From Noviherbaspirillum sp. Root189 (GTDB taxonomy: Bacteria > Pseudomonadota > Gammaproteobacteria > Burkholderiales > Burkholderiaceae_D): a stretch of DNA of 64,000 nucleotides. Under the pieces are notes generated by a model that saw only the letters and a program-made list of their open reading frames with translations, made no database searches and was not told where the DNA came from. Position 1 is the stretch's first letter, and each line of letters opens with the position of its first letter. Both the position numbers and the translations under genes were made by a program. Of this stretch, positions 36,806 to 45,161 are shown in pieces. The stretch spans positions 1 to 64,000 of the forward strand of contig NZ_LMHZ01000016.1 in assembly GCF_001428545.1 (NCBI RefSeq), read 5' to 3'.

Positions 36806-36884
36806 GTTCCCGATTCATCAATCCTGAGATTCGCCGTGACCGGCGCGAATCGCATTTCGCGTAACCCCGGCCCTGTTTTCTTTC

Positions 36885-37916
36885 ATGCAAATCGAACTGA
36901 TCCACGAGCGCCTGCGAGCATTGGGCGCCAAACCGACACATGCGCAGCGCGTGCTGCGCGACTGGCTGCAGGCGCGGCCATATGACCACGGTCGGCGACG
37001 TCCGCAGGACTTTTTGCCAAAATCACTGCGTGACGGCTTGCCTGCAATGGACGCCGACTTGCATGGTATGGCGAAGCTGTTGTCGTCCCATCCAACCGAC
37101 GACGGCTCGGCGCGCCTGCTGGTCGCGCTACATGACGGACAAACCGTGGAAAGCGTATTGCTGCCGCGTGGCGGCCTGTGCGTCTCCAGCCAGGTGGGTT
37201 GTGCGGTAGGATGCCAGTTTTGCATGACTGGACGCAGCGGCCTGATACGCCAGTTAAGCAGTGGCGAAATCCTCGCGCAGCTTGCGCTGGCGCGCCGCCA
37301 GCGTGCCGTGTCGAAGGTCGTGTTCATGGGCATGGGCGAACCCGCACATAATCTTGATAACGTCATGGACGCGATTGAATTGATGGGCATGGAAGGCAAC
37401 ATCGGCCACAAGAACCTGGTGTTTTCGACAGTCGGTGACCCGCGCGTATTCGATCGCTTGCCACGTGGCCCGGTAAAGCCGGCGCTTGCCTTATCACTGC
37501 ATACCACCAAGCGGGCATTGCGCGAAAAGCTGCTGCCGCGTGCACCACGTCTGTCGCCGCAGGAACTGGTGGAACAAGGCGAACACTATGCACGCGCAAC
37601 GGCCTACCCCGTGCAATATCAGTGGACTTTGCTTGAAGGCATCAACGATGGCGACGATGAACTGGAAGGTATCGTTGCGCTCCTCAAAGACAAGTATGCG
37701 GTGCTCAACATGATTCCTTACAACACCATCCCGGATCTTGCGTTCAAGCGTCCATCATGGGAGCGTGCTCGCGATATCGCCCGCTGGCTGCATCGCCGCG
37801 GCGTGCTTTGCAAGCTGCGCGATTCGGCAGCGCAGGAAGTCGACGGCGGTTGCGGTCAGCTAAGAGCGCGGGCACTTGCCGCCGACACACGGACGATTGC
37901 CGTTTATCCGGCATGA
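36885..37916 (+). CDS. RlmN-like radical SAM RNA methyltransferase
   Basis: 343 aa. The radical SAM cysteines are CAVGCQFC (Cys106, 110, 113), preceded by LCVSSQVG as in RlmN/Cfr. Other motifs are VVFMGMGEPAHNLDNV, FSTVGDP and LSLHTTKRALREKLLP, and the methyl-carrying Cys is in the C-terminal DGGCGQLR (about Cys323). RlmN methylates A2503 of 23S rRNA and A37 of some tRNAs. It is about 40 residues shorter than E. coli RlmN and its N-terminus (ERLRALGAKPTHAQRVL) differs, so it is probably a second, RlmN-like copy rather than the housekeeping gene, which usually lies beside ndk and ispG. Confidence 0.9.
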   Translation: MQIELIHERLRALGAKPTHAQRVLRDWLQARPYDHGRRRPQDFLPKSLRDGLPAMDADLHGMAKLLSSHPTDDGSARLLVALHDGQTVESVLLPRGGLCVSSQVGCAVGCQFCMTGRSGLIRQLSSGEILAQLALARRQRAVSKVVFMGMGEPAHNLDNVMDAIELMGMEGNIGHKNLVFSTVGDPRVFDRLPRGPVKPALALSLHTTKRALREKLLPRAPRLSPQELVEQGEHYARATAYPVQYQWTLLEGINDGDDELEGIVALLKDKYAVLNMIPYNTIPDLAFKRPSWERARDIARWLHRRGVLCKLRDSAAQEVDGGCGQLRARALAADTRTIAVYPA

Positions 37917-37991
37917 AGCGCATTAATGTGCGTGACAGGTAATCGTCACATTCCCTGTATTTTTTAATTTTTTGCAAGCCAACTTTTTCTG

Positions 37992-39227
37992 ATGACATTT
38001 GCTTCCCTTGGCCTGATCGACCCACTCCTGCGTGCGCTGGACGCCTTGCACTATACGCAGCCAACTCCGGTACAAACCAACGCCATACCCGCCATTCTTG
38101 CCGGCCGTGACGTGATGGCTGCGGCGCAGACAGGCACCGGGAAAACAGCCGGCTTCGCATTGCCGCTGCTGCAAAAACTCAGCATGGAAGGCGCACCCGT
38201 TGCCAGTAATTCAATACGCTCGCTCATCCTCGTGCCGACGCGCGAACTCGCTGAACAGGTACACGAAAGCATTCGTGCCTACGGCAAGAACCTGCCGCTG
38301 CGCACCCATGTTGCCTACGGCGGCGTGAGTATCAATCCGCAAATGATGAAGTTGCGCAAAGGACTGGACGTCCTGGTCGCGACGCCGGGTCGGCTGCTCG
38401 ACCTCTATCAGAAAAACGCCGTGCGCTTCAACCAGTTGCAAATCCTGGTTCTGGATGAGGCGGATCGCATGCTCGATCTTGGCTTCTCCAGGGAAATCGA
38501 TGCAGTGCTCGCTGCCTTGCCCGCCCGCAGGCAGACCTTACTGTTCTCGGCAACTTTTTCGGAGGCGATCCGTGCGCTTGCCGCAAGATTGCTCGTCGAT
38601 CCGCTCAGCATCGATGCCGGAAAGCGCAATACGACCGCGAAGGCAGTCAAACAATGGATTGTTCCTGTCGACAAGAAACGCAAGACCGAACTGTTTTGCC
38701 ACCTGCTGAAAAAGAAGGCATGGACTCAGGTACTGGTTTTTGTAAAAACCCGCAGGGGTGTGGAAGAACTGGTCGAAGTCCTTGCTGCCCGCGGCGTCAG
38801 CGCTGACTCGATCCACGGCGACAAACCGCAGCCGGCGCGCTTGCGCGCTCTCGAACGCTTCAAACGTGCGGAAGTACAAATCCTGGTGGCGACGGACGTT
38901 GCCGCACGCGGACTGGACATCGACGATTTGCCGCAAGTCGTCAACTTCGATTTGCCGATCGTTGCCGAGGACTATGTGCACCGTATCGGCCGCACTGGTC
39001 GTGCGGGCGCAACGGGTGAAGCGATTTCATTAGTGTGCGCGGACGAAGTGCAATTACTGTCCGCGATAGAGACGCTGACACAACAGCTCTTGCCACGATT
39101 TGAGGAGGCTGGCTTTGAGCCAGATCATCGTGTTCCACTGACGGACGCGCGCGGCCAGGTAGTAAAAAAACCGAAGAAACCCAAAAAACCGAAAACTGGC
39201 AAACCCGCCTTGCCTGCCAAGGCGTGA
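37992..39227 (+). CDS. rhlE: DEAD-box RNA helicase RhlE-like
   Basis: 411 aa superfamily 2 helicase. Q motif (LHYTQPTPVQTNAIP), motif I AAQTGTGKT, Ia PTRELAEQV, Ib TPGRLLD, II DEAD, III SAT, IV VFVKTRRG, V TDVAARGLDI and VI HRIGRTGRAG all present. The tail is Lys/Pro-rich (KKPKKPKKPKTGKP), as in RhlE proteins that remodel RNA in ribosome assembly and cold adaptation. The leader contains T-rich stretches (TTTTTTAATTTTTT), possibly an upstream transcription stop or cold-responsive 5' UTR. Confidence 0.95.
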   Translation: MTFASLGLIDPLLRALDALHYTQPTPVQTNAIPAILAGRDVMAAAQTGTGKTAGFALPLLQKLSMEGAPVASNSIRSLILVPTRELAEQVHESIRAYGKNLPLRTHVAYGGVSINPQMMKLRKGLDVLVATPGRLLDLYQKNAVRFNQLQILVLDEADRMLDLGFSREIDAVLAALPARRQTLLFSATFSEAIRALAARLLVDPLSIDAGKRNTTAKAVKQWIVPVDKKRKTELFCHLLKKKAWTQVLVFVKTRRGVEELVEVLAARGVSADSIHGDKPQPARLRALERFKRAEVQILVATDVAARGLDIDDLPQVVNFDLPIVAEDYVHRIGRTGRAGATGEAISLVCADEVQLLSAIETLTQQLLPRFEEAGFEPDHRVPLTDARGQVVKKPKKPKKPKTGKPALPAKA

Positions 39228-39511
39228 ACAGGATTGCGCTCTACGGCATTATCGGATTCTCCCACGTCGTCCGCTACCTCACCAGGGCTGCACCGACATT
39301 ACGCTGTCCTTGTAGAGATTACATTCACTGACCTTGACATGGCCTGCACCGTGTAAAAACCACTGCGCCCCCGGGCCGCAGCCTGACGACGTTTGCGGCA
39401 GATCTAGGCCTGGCTAGCGAGATCGGCACAGCGTTTGCTAATGAAGGACTATGTCCGTGAATAGCACGGCTAACGAGAACGTGCTCTCTCATTTTATTTC
39501 GGAGAAAAAAT

Positions 39512-39739
39512 ATGGCTCAAGACAAAGTCGCAATCGAAGCAGTCAACGCAGTAAGCAAGCTCTTGCAAAGAATGCCCGATGCTACCGCCAAGGCGGATGC
39601 GCTCGGCGTATTGATGATGACCAATTACAACCTGCTACGCGATGTAGAGGGAGACGACTTTGTTCGCGCCTGGCTGCAGACAGCCTTGCGCGATTTGGAG
39701 GAGAACCCGCCGGTATTTGGCGTCGAAACCAGGCACTAA
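39512..39739 (+). CDS. small hypothetical protein
   Basis: 75 aa, acidic and helical, starting MAQDKVAIEAVNAVSKLLQR. A GGAG ribosome binding site seven bases before the ATG supports it. No known domain. It stands alone after rhlE with a 284-bp gap, suggesting its own promoter. Confidence 0.65.
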   Translation: MAQDKVAIEAVNAVSKLLQRMPDATAKADALGVLMMTNYNLLRDVEGDDFVRAWLQTALRDLEENPPVFGVETRH

Positions 39740-39987
39740 GTCCGGCATTGCGGCTGCAGCGATTGTCGCCCATTCCACGCATCGTCCGGGTCTGTCCTGC
39801 TTCCAGCTATTGTTCCGACAGTTGCGCAGCCTTATAGGCTCGTGCCTACGCAATACCGCAAACGCATTGACTGACGAAGTGCCCGGCGCAAATGTCGAAT
39901 CATTTTTACTATCGACGTCAACGCTATGGCGAATACACCGGCACACCGGCCACAAGGTGCCCCCTCTTCAATGTCACACGATAAATC

Positions 39988-40245
39988 ATGCGAGAGATTT
40001 TTACACCGGACGCACCATATATTCCCGCAGGGGCGCAAGCCTTTCTGCCCGCCTGTGAATGGGTGCTCCCGGCATCCGCGAATTCTCGTCGCAATGCCTT
40101 CACCGTTCGAAAAGCTTTGCCAGCAGGCATGCCTGACTGCCTTGAAGTGAATATCCTCTACCTCGACAACGGCATAGAACGCTGTACCGCTGCGATCTAT
40201 TCGGGGCACGCCTATGTCGTTCATTACGAATTCAAGGCGCGTTGA
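39988..40245 (+). CDS. small hypothetical protein
   Basis: 85 aa with protein-like composition (MREIFTPDAPYIPAGAQAFL, VNILYLDNGIERCTAAIYSG). No ribosome binding site of note, and an opposing frame covers the same DNA, so confidence is limited. No family recognised. Confidence 0.4.
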   Translation: MREIFTPDAPYIPAGAQAFLPACEWVLPASANSRRNAFTVRKALPAGMPDCLEVNILYLDNGIERCTAAIYSGHAYVVHYEFKAR

Positions 40246-40341
40246 CGCACAACCGGGCATGACGGAAATAGTGACTGGGGGATGTGCCTTCAGTGCCTTC
40301 AGTATGCAAATGTACATAACTATAAAAAGGACAGACAGAGA

Positions 40342-40671
40342 GTGAATAACGCATGGATCATGCTGGCTCTGGCCATCGTCGCGGAAGTGGTCGCAACGAG
40401 TTCAATGAAGCTATCCAGTGGCTTCACGCGTTTCTGGCCTTCCCTGGCTACCGTATTCGGTTACGCCATATCGCTGTATCTTCTTTCACAAATCCTGAAA
40501 ACGCTGGAAGTAGGCATCGTTTATGCAATATGGAGCGGTGTCGGTCTCGCGTCCGTTGCGTTGATTGGTGTTATTTGGTTTGGCGAAACGGTCACCGTAA
40601 TCAAACTCGCTGGTTTGTTTGCCATCCTGGTGGGCGTAGTGTTGCTGAATCTCGCAGCTAAAGCATCCTGA
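40342..40671 (+). CDS. SMR family multidrug efflux protein (EmrE/QacE-like)
   Basis: 109 aa from a GTG start, the usual SMR length. Four membrane helices; the conserved Glu15 in IVAEVVATSSMKLS is the proton/drug site, followed by GFTRFWPSL, VGIVYAIWSGVGL and GVVLLNL. The YAIWSG motif and GFTR block match EmrE/Qac proteins rather than guanidinium (Gdx) transporters. It works as an antiparallel dimer exchanging protons for quaternary ammonium-type drugs. No guanidine riboswitch was recognised upstream. The in-frame ATG at 40282 would add a hydrophilic extension and is rejected. Confidence 0.93.
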   Translation: MNNAWIMLALAIVAEVVATSSMKLSSGFTRFWPSLATVFGYAISLYLLSQILKTLEVGIVYAIWSGVGLASVALIGVIWFGETVTVIKLAGLFAILVGVVLLNLAAKAS

Positions 40672-40866
40672 TTTATCTTTTGACATCAGATTCAGCAGGC
40701 GGGCAGGGAAATAATTTTCAATTGACAAGAAATCGCGGTTCGACCTGATGGTATAGCGAGACTTCTTCGTTTTTTCCGAAGAAAGCCAACTGAATTCTTC
40801 GCTTCTATCCATGTGGCGACACGGGTAGGATAATGACTTTCAATGTTTAAGTGCTGGAGCGCAAAA

Positions 40867-41184
40867 ATGCCTGAACATACCGAATGGGAAATCGTCGATA
40901 CCCCGTCCGCACCGAATGGTCGCAAATCGTTTCGACAAATGATGCAATCGGTACTAGGACGCCGTTGGCGGTGGAAGGTCGCCGGTGTCGGCACTCTCGC
41001 GGTGATATCGCTGACGTTGTTTGCCATGCTGACCGGGGTGGTCATTCTTTTCATGACGCTTTTTGGACTTCTGTCGGTGGGTGTGGCGAAGCTCATGCAG
41101 TGGATGAGCGGCCATCATGCAGGGACACATGCCAGCGTGCCGAGCACGCATGGCAATCCATGGCAAGATTCGCGGCGCCGCTGA
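40867..41184 (+). CDS. small membrane protein, unknown
   Basis: 105 aa starting MPEHTEWEIVDTPSAPNGRK at an ATG after GGAG. A hydrophobic hairpin of two helices occupies residues ~40-80 (VAGVGTLAVISLTLFAML, VVILFMTLFGLLSVGVAK), followed by a short His/Ser-rich tail. No family recognised. Confidence 0.7.
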   Translation: MPEHTEWEIVDTPSAPNGRKSFRQMMQSVLGRRWRWKVAGVGTLAVISLTLFAMLTGVVILFMTLFGLLSVGVAKLMQWMSGHHAGTHASVPSTHGNPWQDSRRR

Positions 41185-41274
41185 TGATGATCTAAAAGGT
41201 ATCCGGGCGAAGGCGCAGACCGTCACCGTGGTGCTGTACCTGTGCAGCGCCACACGCTCAACTCGGCGCCTGCG

Positions 41275-41871
41275 CTATGGAACCAACGATGGAAACCTGA
41301 TGCGACCCTGCGTCAGGTCACGCAGCGCAGCGCGGGCGGCATCGAGCGCACCCGCTGGCAAATGCACCAGCAGTCTTACAACTGAGCTGTGGCTACTTTC
41401 TGCGAGGATGTAAGCTTGCTGCTCTACCCAACGCCGCACACGCGCTTCGTCCGCGTAATCAATCTCTATCTGCAAATTGACCAGCGCAACGCGTTCTATG
41501 CGTTCCGCATTTTTCAAGGCCGCCGCTACGGCATCGGTGTAAGCCCGCACCAGCCCACCCGCCCCCAGCTTCACGCCGCCGTAGTACCGGACTACTGTTG
41601 CCAGCACGCCGTCGAGTTCATGATGGCGCAACACTTCCAGCATCGGTCGACCGGCGGTCCCGGACGGCTCGCCATCGTCCGACATCCCTGATTGTCCTCC
41701 CGCCATCAATGCCCAGCAAACGTGCGAAGCCGCCCGGTGCTGCGCACGCAATCCGTCAATAATGCGCATCGCCGAGACACGATCGGCAACTGGCACCACG
41801 AGGGCAATGAATCTGCTCTTTCGGATGTCGAGTTCCGCATTGACCGCTGCGGCAAGGGAATACGTGGGCAC
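41275..41871 (-). CDS. YigZ/IMPACT family protein
   Basis: 198 aa. The N-terminal UPF0029/IMPACT domain has RKSRFIALVVPV, HRAASHVCWALM, GEPSGTAGRPMLEVL and VVRYYGGVKLGAGGL. The C-terminal ~65 residues match the DUF1949 ferredoxin-like domain. The eukaryotic IMPACT protein regulates translation through GCN1; the bacterial role is not established. It converges with the small membrane protein gene. Confidence 0.95.
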   Translation of the reverse strand: MPTYSLAAAVNAELDIRKSRFIALVVPVADRVSAMRIIDGLRAQHRAASHVCWALMAGGQSGMSDDGEPSGTAGRPMLEVLRHHELDGVLATVVRYYGGVKLGAGGLVRAYTDAVAAALKNAERIERVALVNLQIEIDYADEARVRRWVEQQAYILAESSHSSVVRLLVHLPAGALDAARAALRDLTQGRIRFPSLVP

Positions 41872-42529
41872 GTTGAGGAATGCGCGGGATGAATGGTGGA
41901 AGGAAAGGGAAAGCGTGTTGGCAAGTGTATCAGCGTTGTCGTCCGGCCTTCCAGATGCTGCCGGCCATCACTGCCTCACCGCGTCCACGCTGTTTTCATA
42001 TGCAGGCGAGCATTCCGCGTTTCGGCATTTCTGACAGGATAAAAAAAAGCCCGCAGACCTTGCGGCTGCGGGCTAATCCAATTCAAGAAGAGTTGGAGGA
42101 GACAGGTGCAATGGTAAGCAGCCATCGCCATGCTGTCTGCTTTTTATCTGTGATAGCAGATATATCGCCGCGTAATATCAGGCAACGGGGATCCGGCATT
42201 AAACATCAGACAGTGCGAAATGATGGCGTCAATGCCGCCGCGCCAGGCTTTCAGCCGCAGTGCATGGACTGGGCCTGATGCATGCGACAGTAGACAGTAA
42301 GTCGATGCCGTCGACTGCTGGAACAACACTTTGGCGGGTCACTCTATGAACGTCGGGCAAACGCAAAGCGCACTTTGGTGTAGTCTCAACACGTTGTGCA
42401 CCACCGTCACATCACTCTCAGGCAAGCTTTCCATCGATAAGCAGGCTTTGACAAGCATACCGCGAGTGCACTACCGCAGCAGCCAACCAACGTCATGCCA
42501 GGCATGACGACTTTGAACAGGGGCTTGCC
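41872..42529. other. intergenic region with an orphan terminator
   Basis: About 650 bp without a recognisable protein gene. It contains a strong minus-strand terminator at 42041-42074 with no clear gene feeding it, and possible short frames (for example 42144-42329 on minus) that lack ribosome binding sites. The region 42075-42400 is a candidate small RNA locus. Confidence 0.45.
42041..42074 (-). terminator. strong intrinsic terminator (minus strand)
   Basis: AGCCCGCAG pairs perfectly with CTGCGGGCT; CC/GG pairs inside close a TTGC loop. On the minus strand eight Ts follow directly. It lies 170 bp upstream of the YigZ start and so cannot end that gene; it ends some transcript arising between 42075 and about 42500. 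Confidence 0.8.
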
Positions 42530-43912
42530 ATGAACGAACAATTCGACGCCATCGTGATCGGTACCGGGCAGGCCGGCCCTTCTCTGGCGGTACGTCTCGC
42601 GCAGTCCGGAAAAAAGACTGCAATCATCGAACGCAACTTGTATGGCGGCACCTGCGTCAACGTGGGCTGCACGCCGACCAAGACGCTGGTCGCCAGCGCG
42701 CGTGCCGCCCATATGGCTAGGCATGCCGAGGCCTACGGGGTGATGATCGACGGCACGCCGCGCGTTGACATGGCGCGCGTCAAGGCGCGCATGGATGCCG
42801 TCGTCAGGCAATCCAGCGACGGTGTGCGCAAGTGGCTGCATACCACGCCGGGCCTGACGGTGATTGAAGGCCATGCCCGCTTTGTCTCGAACCATGCGGT
42901 CACCGTAAATAGCGCAACGCTGGAAGCGCCACAGATCTTCATCAACGCAGGCGGTCGGGCCGCCATTCCCGACATCCCGGGTTTGACGCAGGCCGGTTAT
43001 CTCACGAGTTCGACCATCCTGGAACTCGACCATCTGCCCGAACATCTTCTGATCATCGGCGGCAGTTATATCGGGCTGGAGTTCGCGCAGATGTACCGCC
43101 GTTTCGGCAGTGCGGTCACGGTATTCGAAGCCGGTCCGCACCTCATCGGCCGCGAAGAGGCGGAGGTGTCGCTAGCCGTACAGCAGATTCTCGAAGGCGA
43201 AGGGATCCGGTTCCACTTCAACGCCAGCAAGATGCGCATTTCCGGTGCCGGAAACGTGAGGACCCTGCATGCCGAATGCGACAGCTCACCGGTCGACAGC
43301 AGCGGCTCGCATGTGCTGATCGGCGCCGGCCGTATGCCGAATACCGATGATCTCGGATTGGAGCAGACAGACATCGTGACTGACAAGCGCGGCTACATCG
43401 TTGTCGATGACCGGCTTGCCACCAATGTGCCCGGCATCTTTGCGTTGGGCGATGTCAACGGCCGTGGCGCCTTCACCCATACGGCCTATAACGATTACGA
43501 AATCCTTGCTGCCAATCTGCTCGACGATGATCCGCGCAGGCTAAGCGACCGCATCCCGGTCTATGCTTTATATACCGATCCCCCACTGGCGCGGATAGGC
43601 ATGGATGAAAAGGAAGCACGCGCATCCGGCAAAAGAATTCTGAAAGGGAAGATGATGATGTCCCGCGTCGCACGAGCGCGGGAACGCGGCGAGACAGATG
43701 GCTTCATGCAGGTGCTGGTCGACGCCGACACGAAAAAGATCCTCGGCGCAACGCTGCTCGGAATCGAGGCCGATGAAGTAATCCATTTGCTGCTGGACGT
43801 CATGTATGCCGGCGCGCCCTACACAGTGATACAACGCGCCATGCATATTCATCCGACGGTGGCGGAACTGATTCCAACCTTGCTTGGCGATCTAAAGCCG
43901 CTGGAAGCCTAG
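42530..43912 (+). CDS. FAD-dependent pyridine nucleotide-disulfide oxidoreductase (MerA-like)
   Basis: 460 aa flavoprotein. FAD-binding start IVIGTGQAGPSLAVRLAQSG, redox-active disulfide GGTCVNVGCTPTKTLVASAR, NAD(P)H motif LLIIGGSYIGLEFAQMYRRF, second FAD motif FALGDVNGRGAFTHTAYND, and a dimerisation domain ending HIHPTVAELIPTLL. The closest family is mercuric reductase-like proteins, but there is no N-terminal HMA domain and no C-terminal Cys-Cys pair, so mercury reduction is unlikely. It transfers electrons from NAD(P)H to an unknown acceptor. Confidence 0.92.
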   Translation: MNEQFDAIVIGTGQAGPSLAVRLAQSGKKTAIIERNLYGGTCVNVGCTPTKTLVASARAAHMARHAEAYGVMIDGTPRVDMARVKARMDAVVRQSSDGVRKWLHTTPGLTVIEGHARFVSNHAVTVNSATLEAPQIFINAGGRAAIPDIPGLTQAGYLTSSTILELDHLPEHLLIIGGSYIGLEFAQMYRRFGSAVTVFEAGPHLIGREEAEVSLAVQQILEGEGIRFHFNASKMRISGAGNVRTLHAECDSSPVDSSGSHVLIGAGRMPNTDDLGLEQTDIVTDKRGYIVVDDRLATNVPGIFALGDVNGRGAFTHTAYNDYEILAANLLDDDPRRLSDRIPVYALYTDPPLARIGMDEKEARASGKRILKGKMMMSRVARARERGETDGFMQVLVDADTKKILGATLLGIEADEVIHLLLDVMYAGAPYTVIQRAMHIHPTVAELIPTLLGDLKPLEA

Positions 43913-44075
43913 GCGCGGCCGTGCTTCCGTACCTCATGCAACAGCAGTTCCGGGCGTGATTTCCATCCCGCATCTACCTACGCGCACCCGGCATGCCGCA
44001 GGCTTTTTCGATTAGCCGTACACTGACCGCTGATCGTCTAACCGCAACCAGCCCAACCTATGAAAGGATGTTTCC

Positions 44076-45020
44076 ATGATGCGCAACATCGGCTCTTCCG
44101 ATATCGCAGTCGCGCCACTGGCATTTGGTGGCAATGTTTTCGGCTGGACAGCCGATGAAGCAACTTCTTTTTCGTTGCTCGATCATTTTGTCGCTTCGGG
44201 CATGAACCTGATTGATACCGCCGACGTGTACTCGGTCTGGGTACCGGGACATACCGGCGGCGAGTCCGAAACCATCATCGGCAAGTGGCTCAAGCGCAGC
44301 GGTAAGCGTGATCGCGTCGTCATTGCAACGAAAGTCGGCATGGAAATGGCGCCCGACAGAAAGGGCTTGCGCAAGGCATATATCCAGCAAGCGGTAGAGG
44401 ATTCGCTGCGCCGCCTGCAGACAGACTACATTGACCTCTACCAGTCCCACAGCGATGATGCGAACACGCCGCTGGAGGAAACGCTGGGAGCGTACGCAAA
44501 CCTGGTGAGGCAAGGCAAGGTAAGGATCATCGGCGCGTCCAACTACAGTGCTGCGCGGCTGGAGCAGGCCCTCGAAGTCAGCCGCCAGCACAAGCTTCCG
44601 ATGTATCAAAGCCTGCAGCCGCATTACAACCTGGCCGAACGCAACGAATTCGAAAGCACGCTGGAGCCGGCCTGTCTTGCGCATGGCATTGGCGTCATCC
44701 CTTACTACAGCCTTGCCAGCGGCTTCCTGACCGGCAAATACCGCTCGAAGGAAGATCTCGGCAAAAGCGTGCGAGGCAAAGGCGTTAGCAAATATCTTGA
44801 CGAGCGCGGCATGCGCATCCTCGCAGCACTCGATGATGTGGCGCGCGATACGCGTTCAACGCCTGCACAGGTGGCCCTGGCATGGCTTATCGCGCGCCCC
44901 AGTATTACTGCCCCGATCGCCAGCGCCACCAGCATTGCCCAGCTCGACGAGCTGATCGGGGCCACCAGGTTGCAGCTCGACCCGGCCATGATCGATCGTC
45001 TGACAAAGGCATCGACCTAA
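44076..45020 (+). CDS. aldo/keto reductase
   Basis: 314 aa TIM-barrel NADPH-dependent reductase. Catalytic residues sit in NLIDTADVYS (Asp, Tyr), VVIATKVGM (Lys) and YIDLYQSHSDD (His); NADPH binding is GVIPYYSLASGFLTGKYR, and the C-terminal ASATSIAQLDELI is typical of the YajO/YghZ-like group. Substrate is not readable. RBS AAAGGA. A large inverted repeat separates it from the downstream dehydrogenase gene. Confidence 0.95.
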   Translation: MMRNIGSSDIAVAPLAFGGNVFGWTADEATSFSLLDHFVASGMNLIDTADVYSVWVPGHTGGESETIIGKWLKRSGKRDRVVIATKVGMEMAPDRKGLRKAYIQQAVEDSLRRLQTDYIDLYQSHSDDANTPLEETLGAYANLVRQGKVRIIGASNYSAARLEQALEVSRQHKLPMYQSLQPHYNLAERNEFESTLEPACLAHGIGVIPYYSLASGFLTGKYRSKEDLGKSVRGKGVSKYLDERGMRILAALDDVARDTRSTPAQVALAWLIARPSITAPIASATSIAQLDELIGATRLQLDPAMIDRLTKAST

Positions 45021-45046
45021 GGACTGACTACCTCGCCTGTGATCCA

Positions 45047-45113
45047 TGCTGCGAGTTCCGGGGTATAAATGTCGATGTATGTCATCGACATTTACGCTCT
45101 GGAACTTGCAGCA
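45047..45113. repeat. 67-bp inverted repeat
   Basis: Two 31-bp arms around a TATGT loop, 26 of 31 positions pairing. The inner 12 bp (TAAATGTCGATG and its complement) pair perfectly, and the outer TGCTGC-AGTTCC block pairs with GGAACT-GCAGCA. It lies between the aldo/keto reductase stop and the dehydrogenase start. No T-run follows, so it is not a normal terminator; a regulatory hairpin or a small repeat element are options. Confidence 0.75.
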
Positions 45114-45161
45114 AGGGGTGTAGTCGTATCGGAACCCATGCTTCTGGCGAAGGACGACAAC

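Noticed and set aside
42530-43912. Flavoprotein considered as a true mercuric reductase
   Set aside because: Lacks the N-terminal metal-binding domain and C-terminal Cys pair, and no other mer genes are present.
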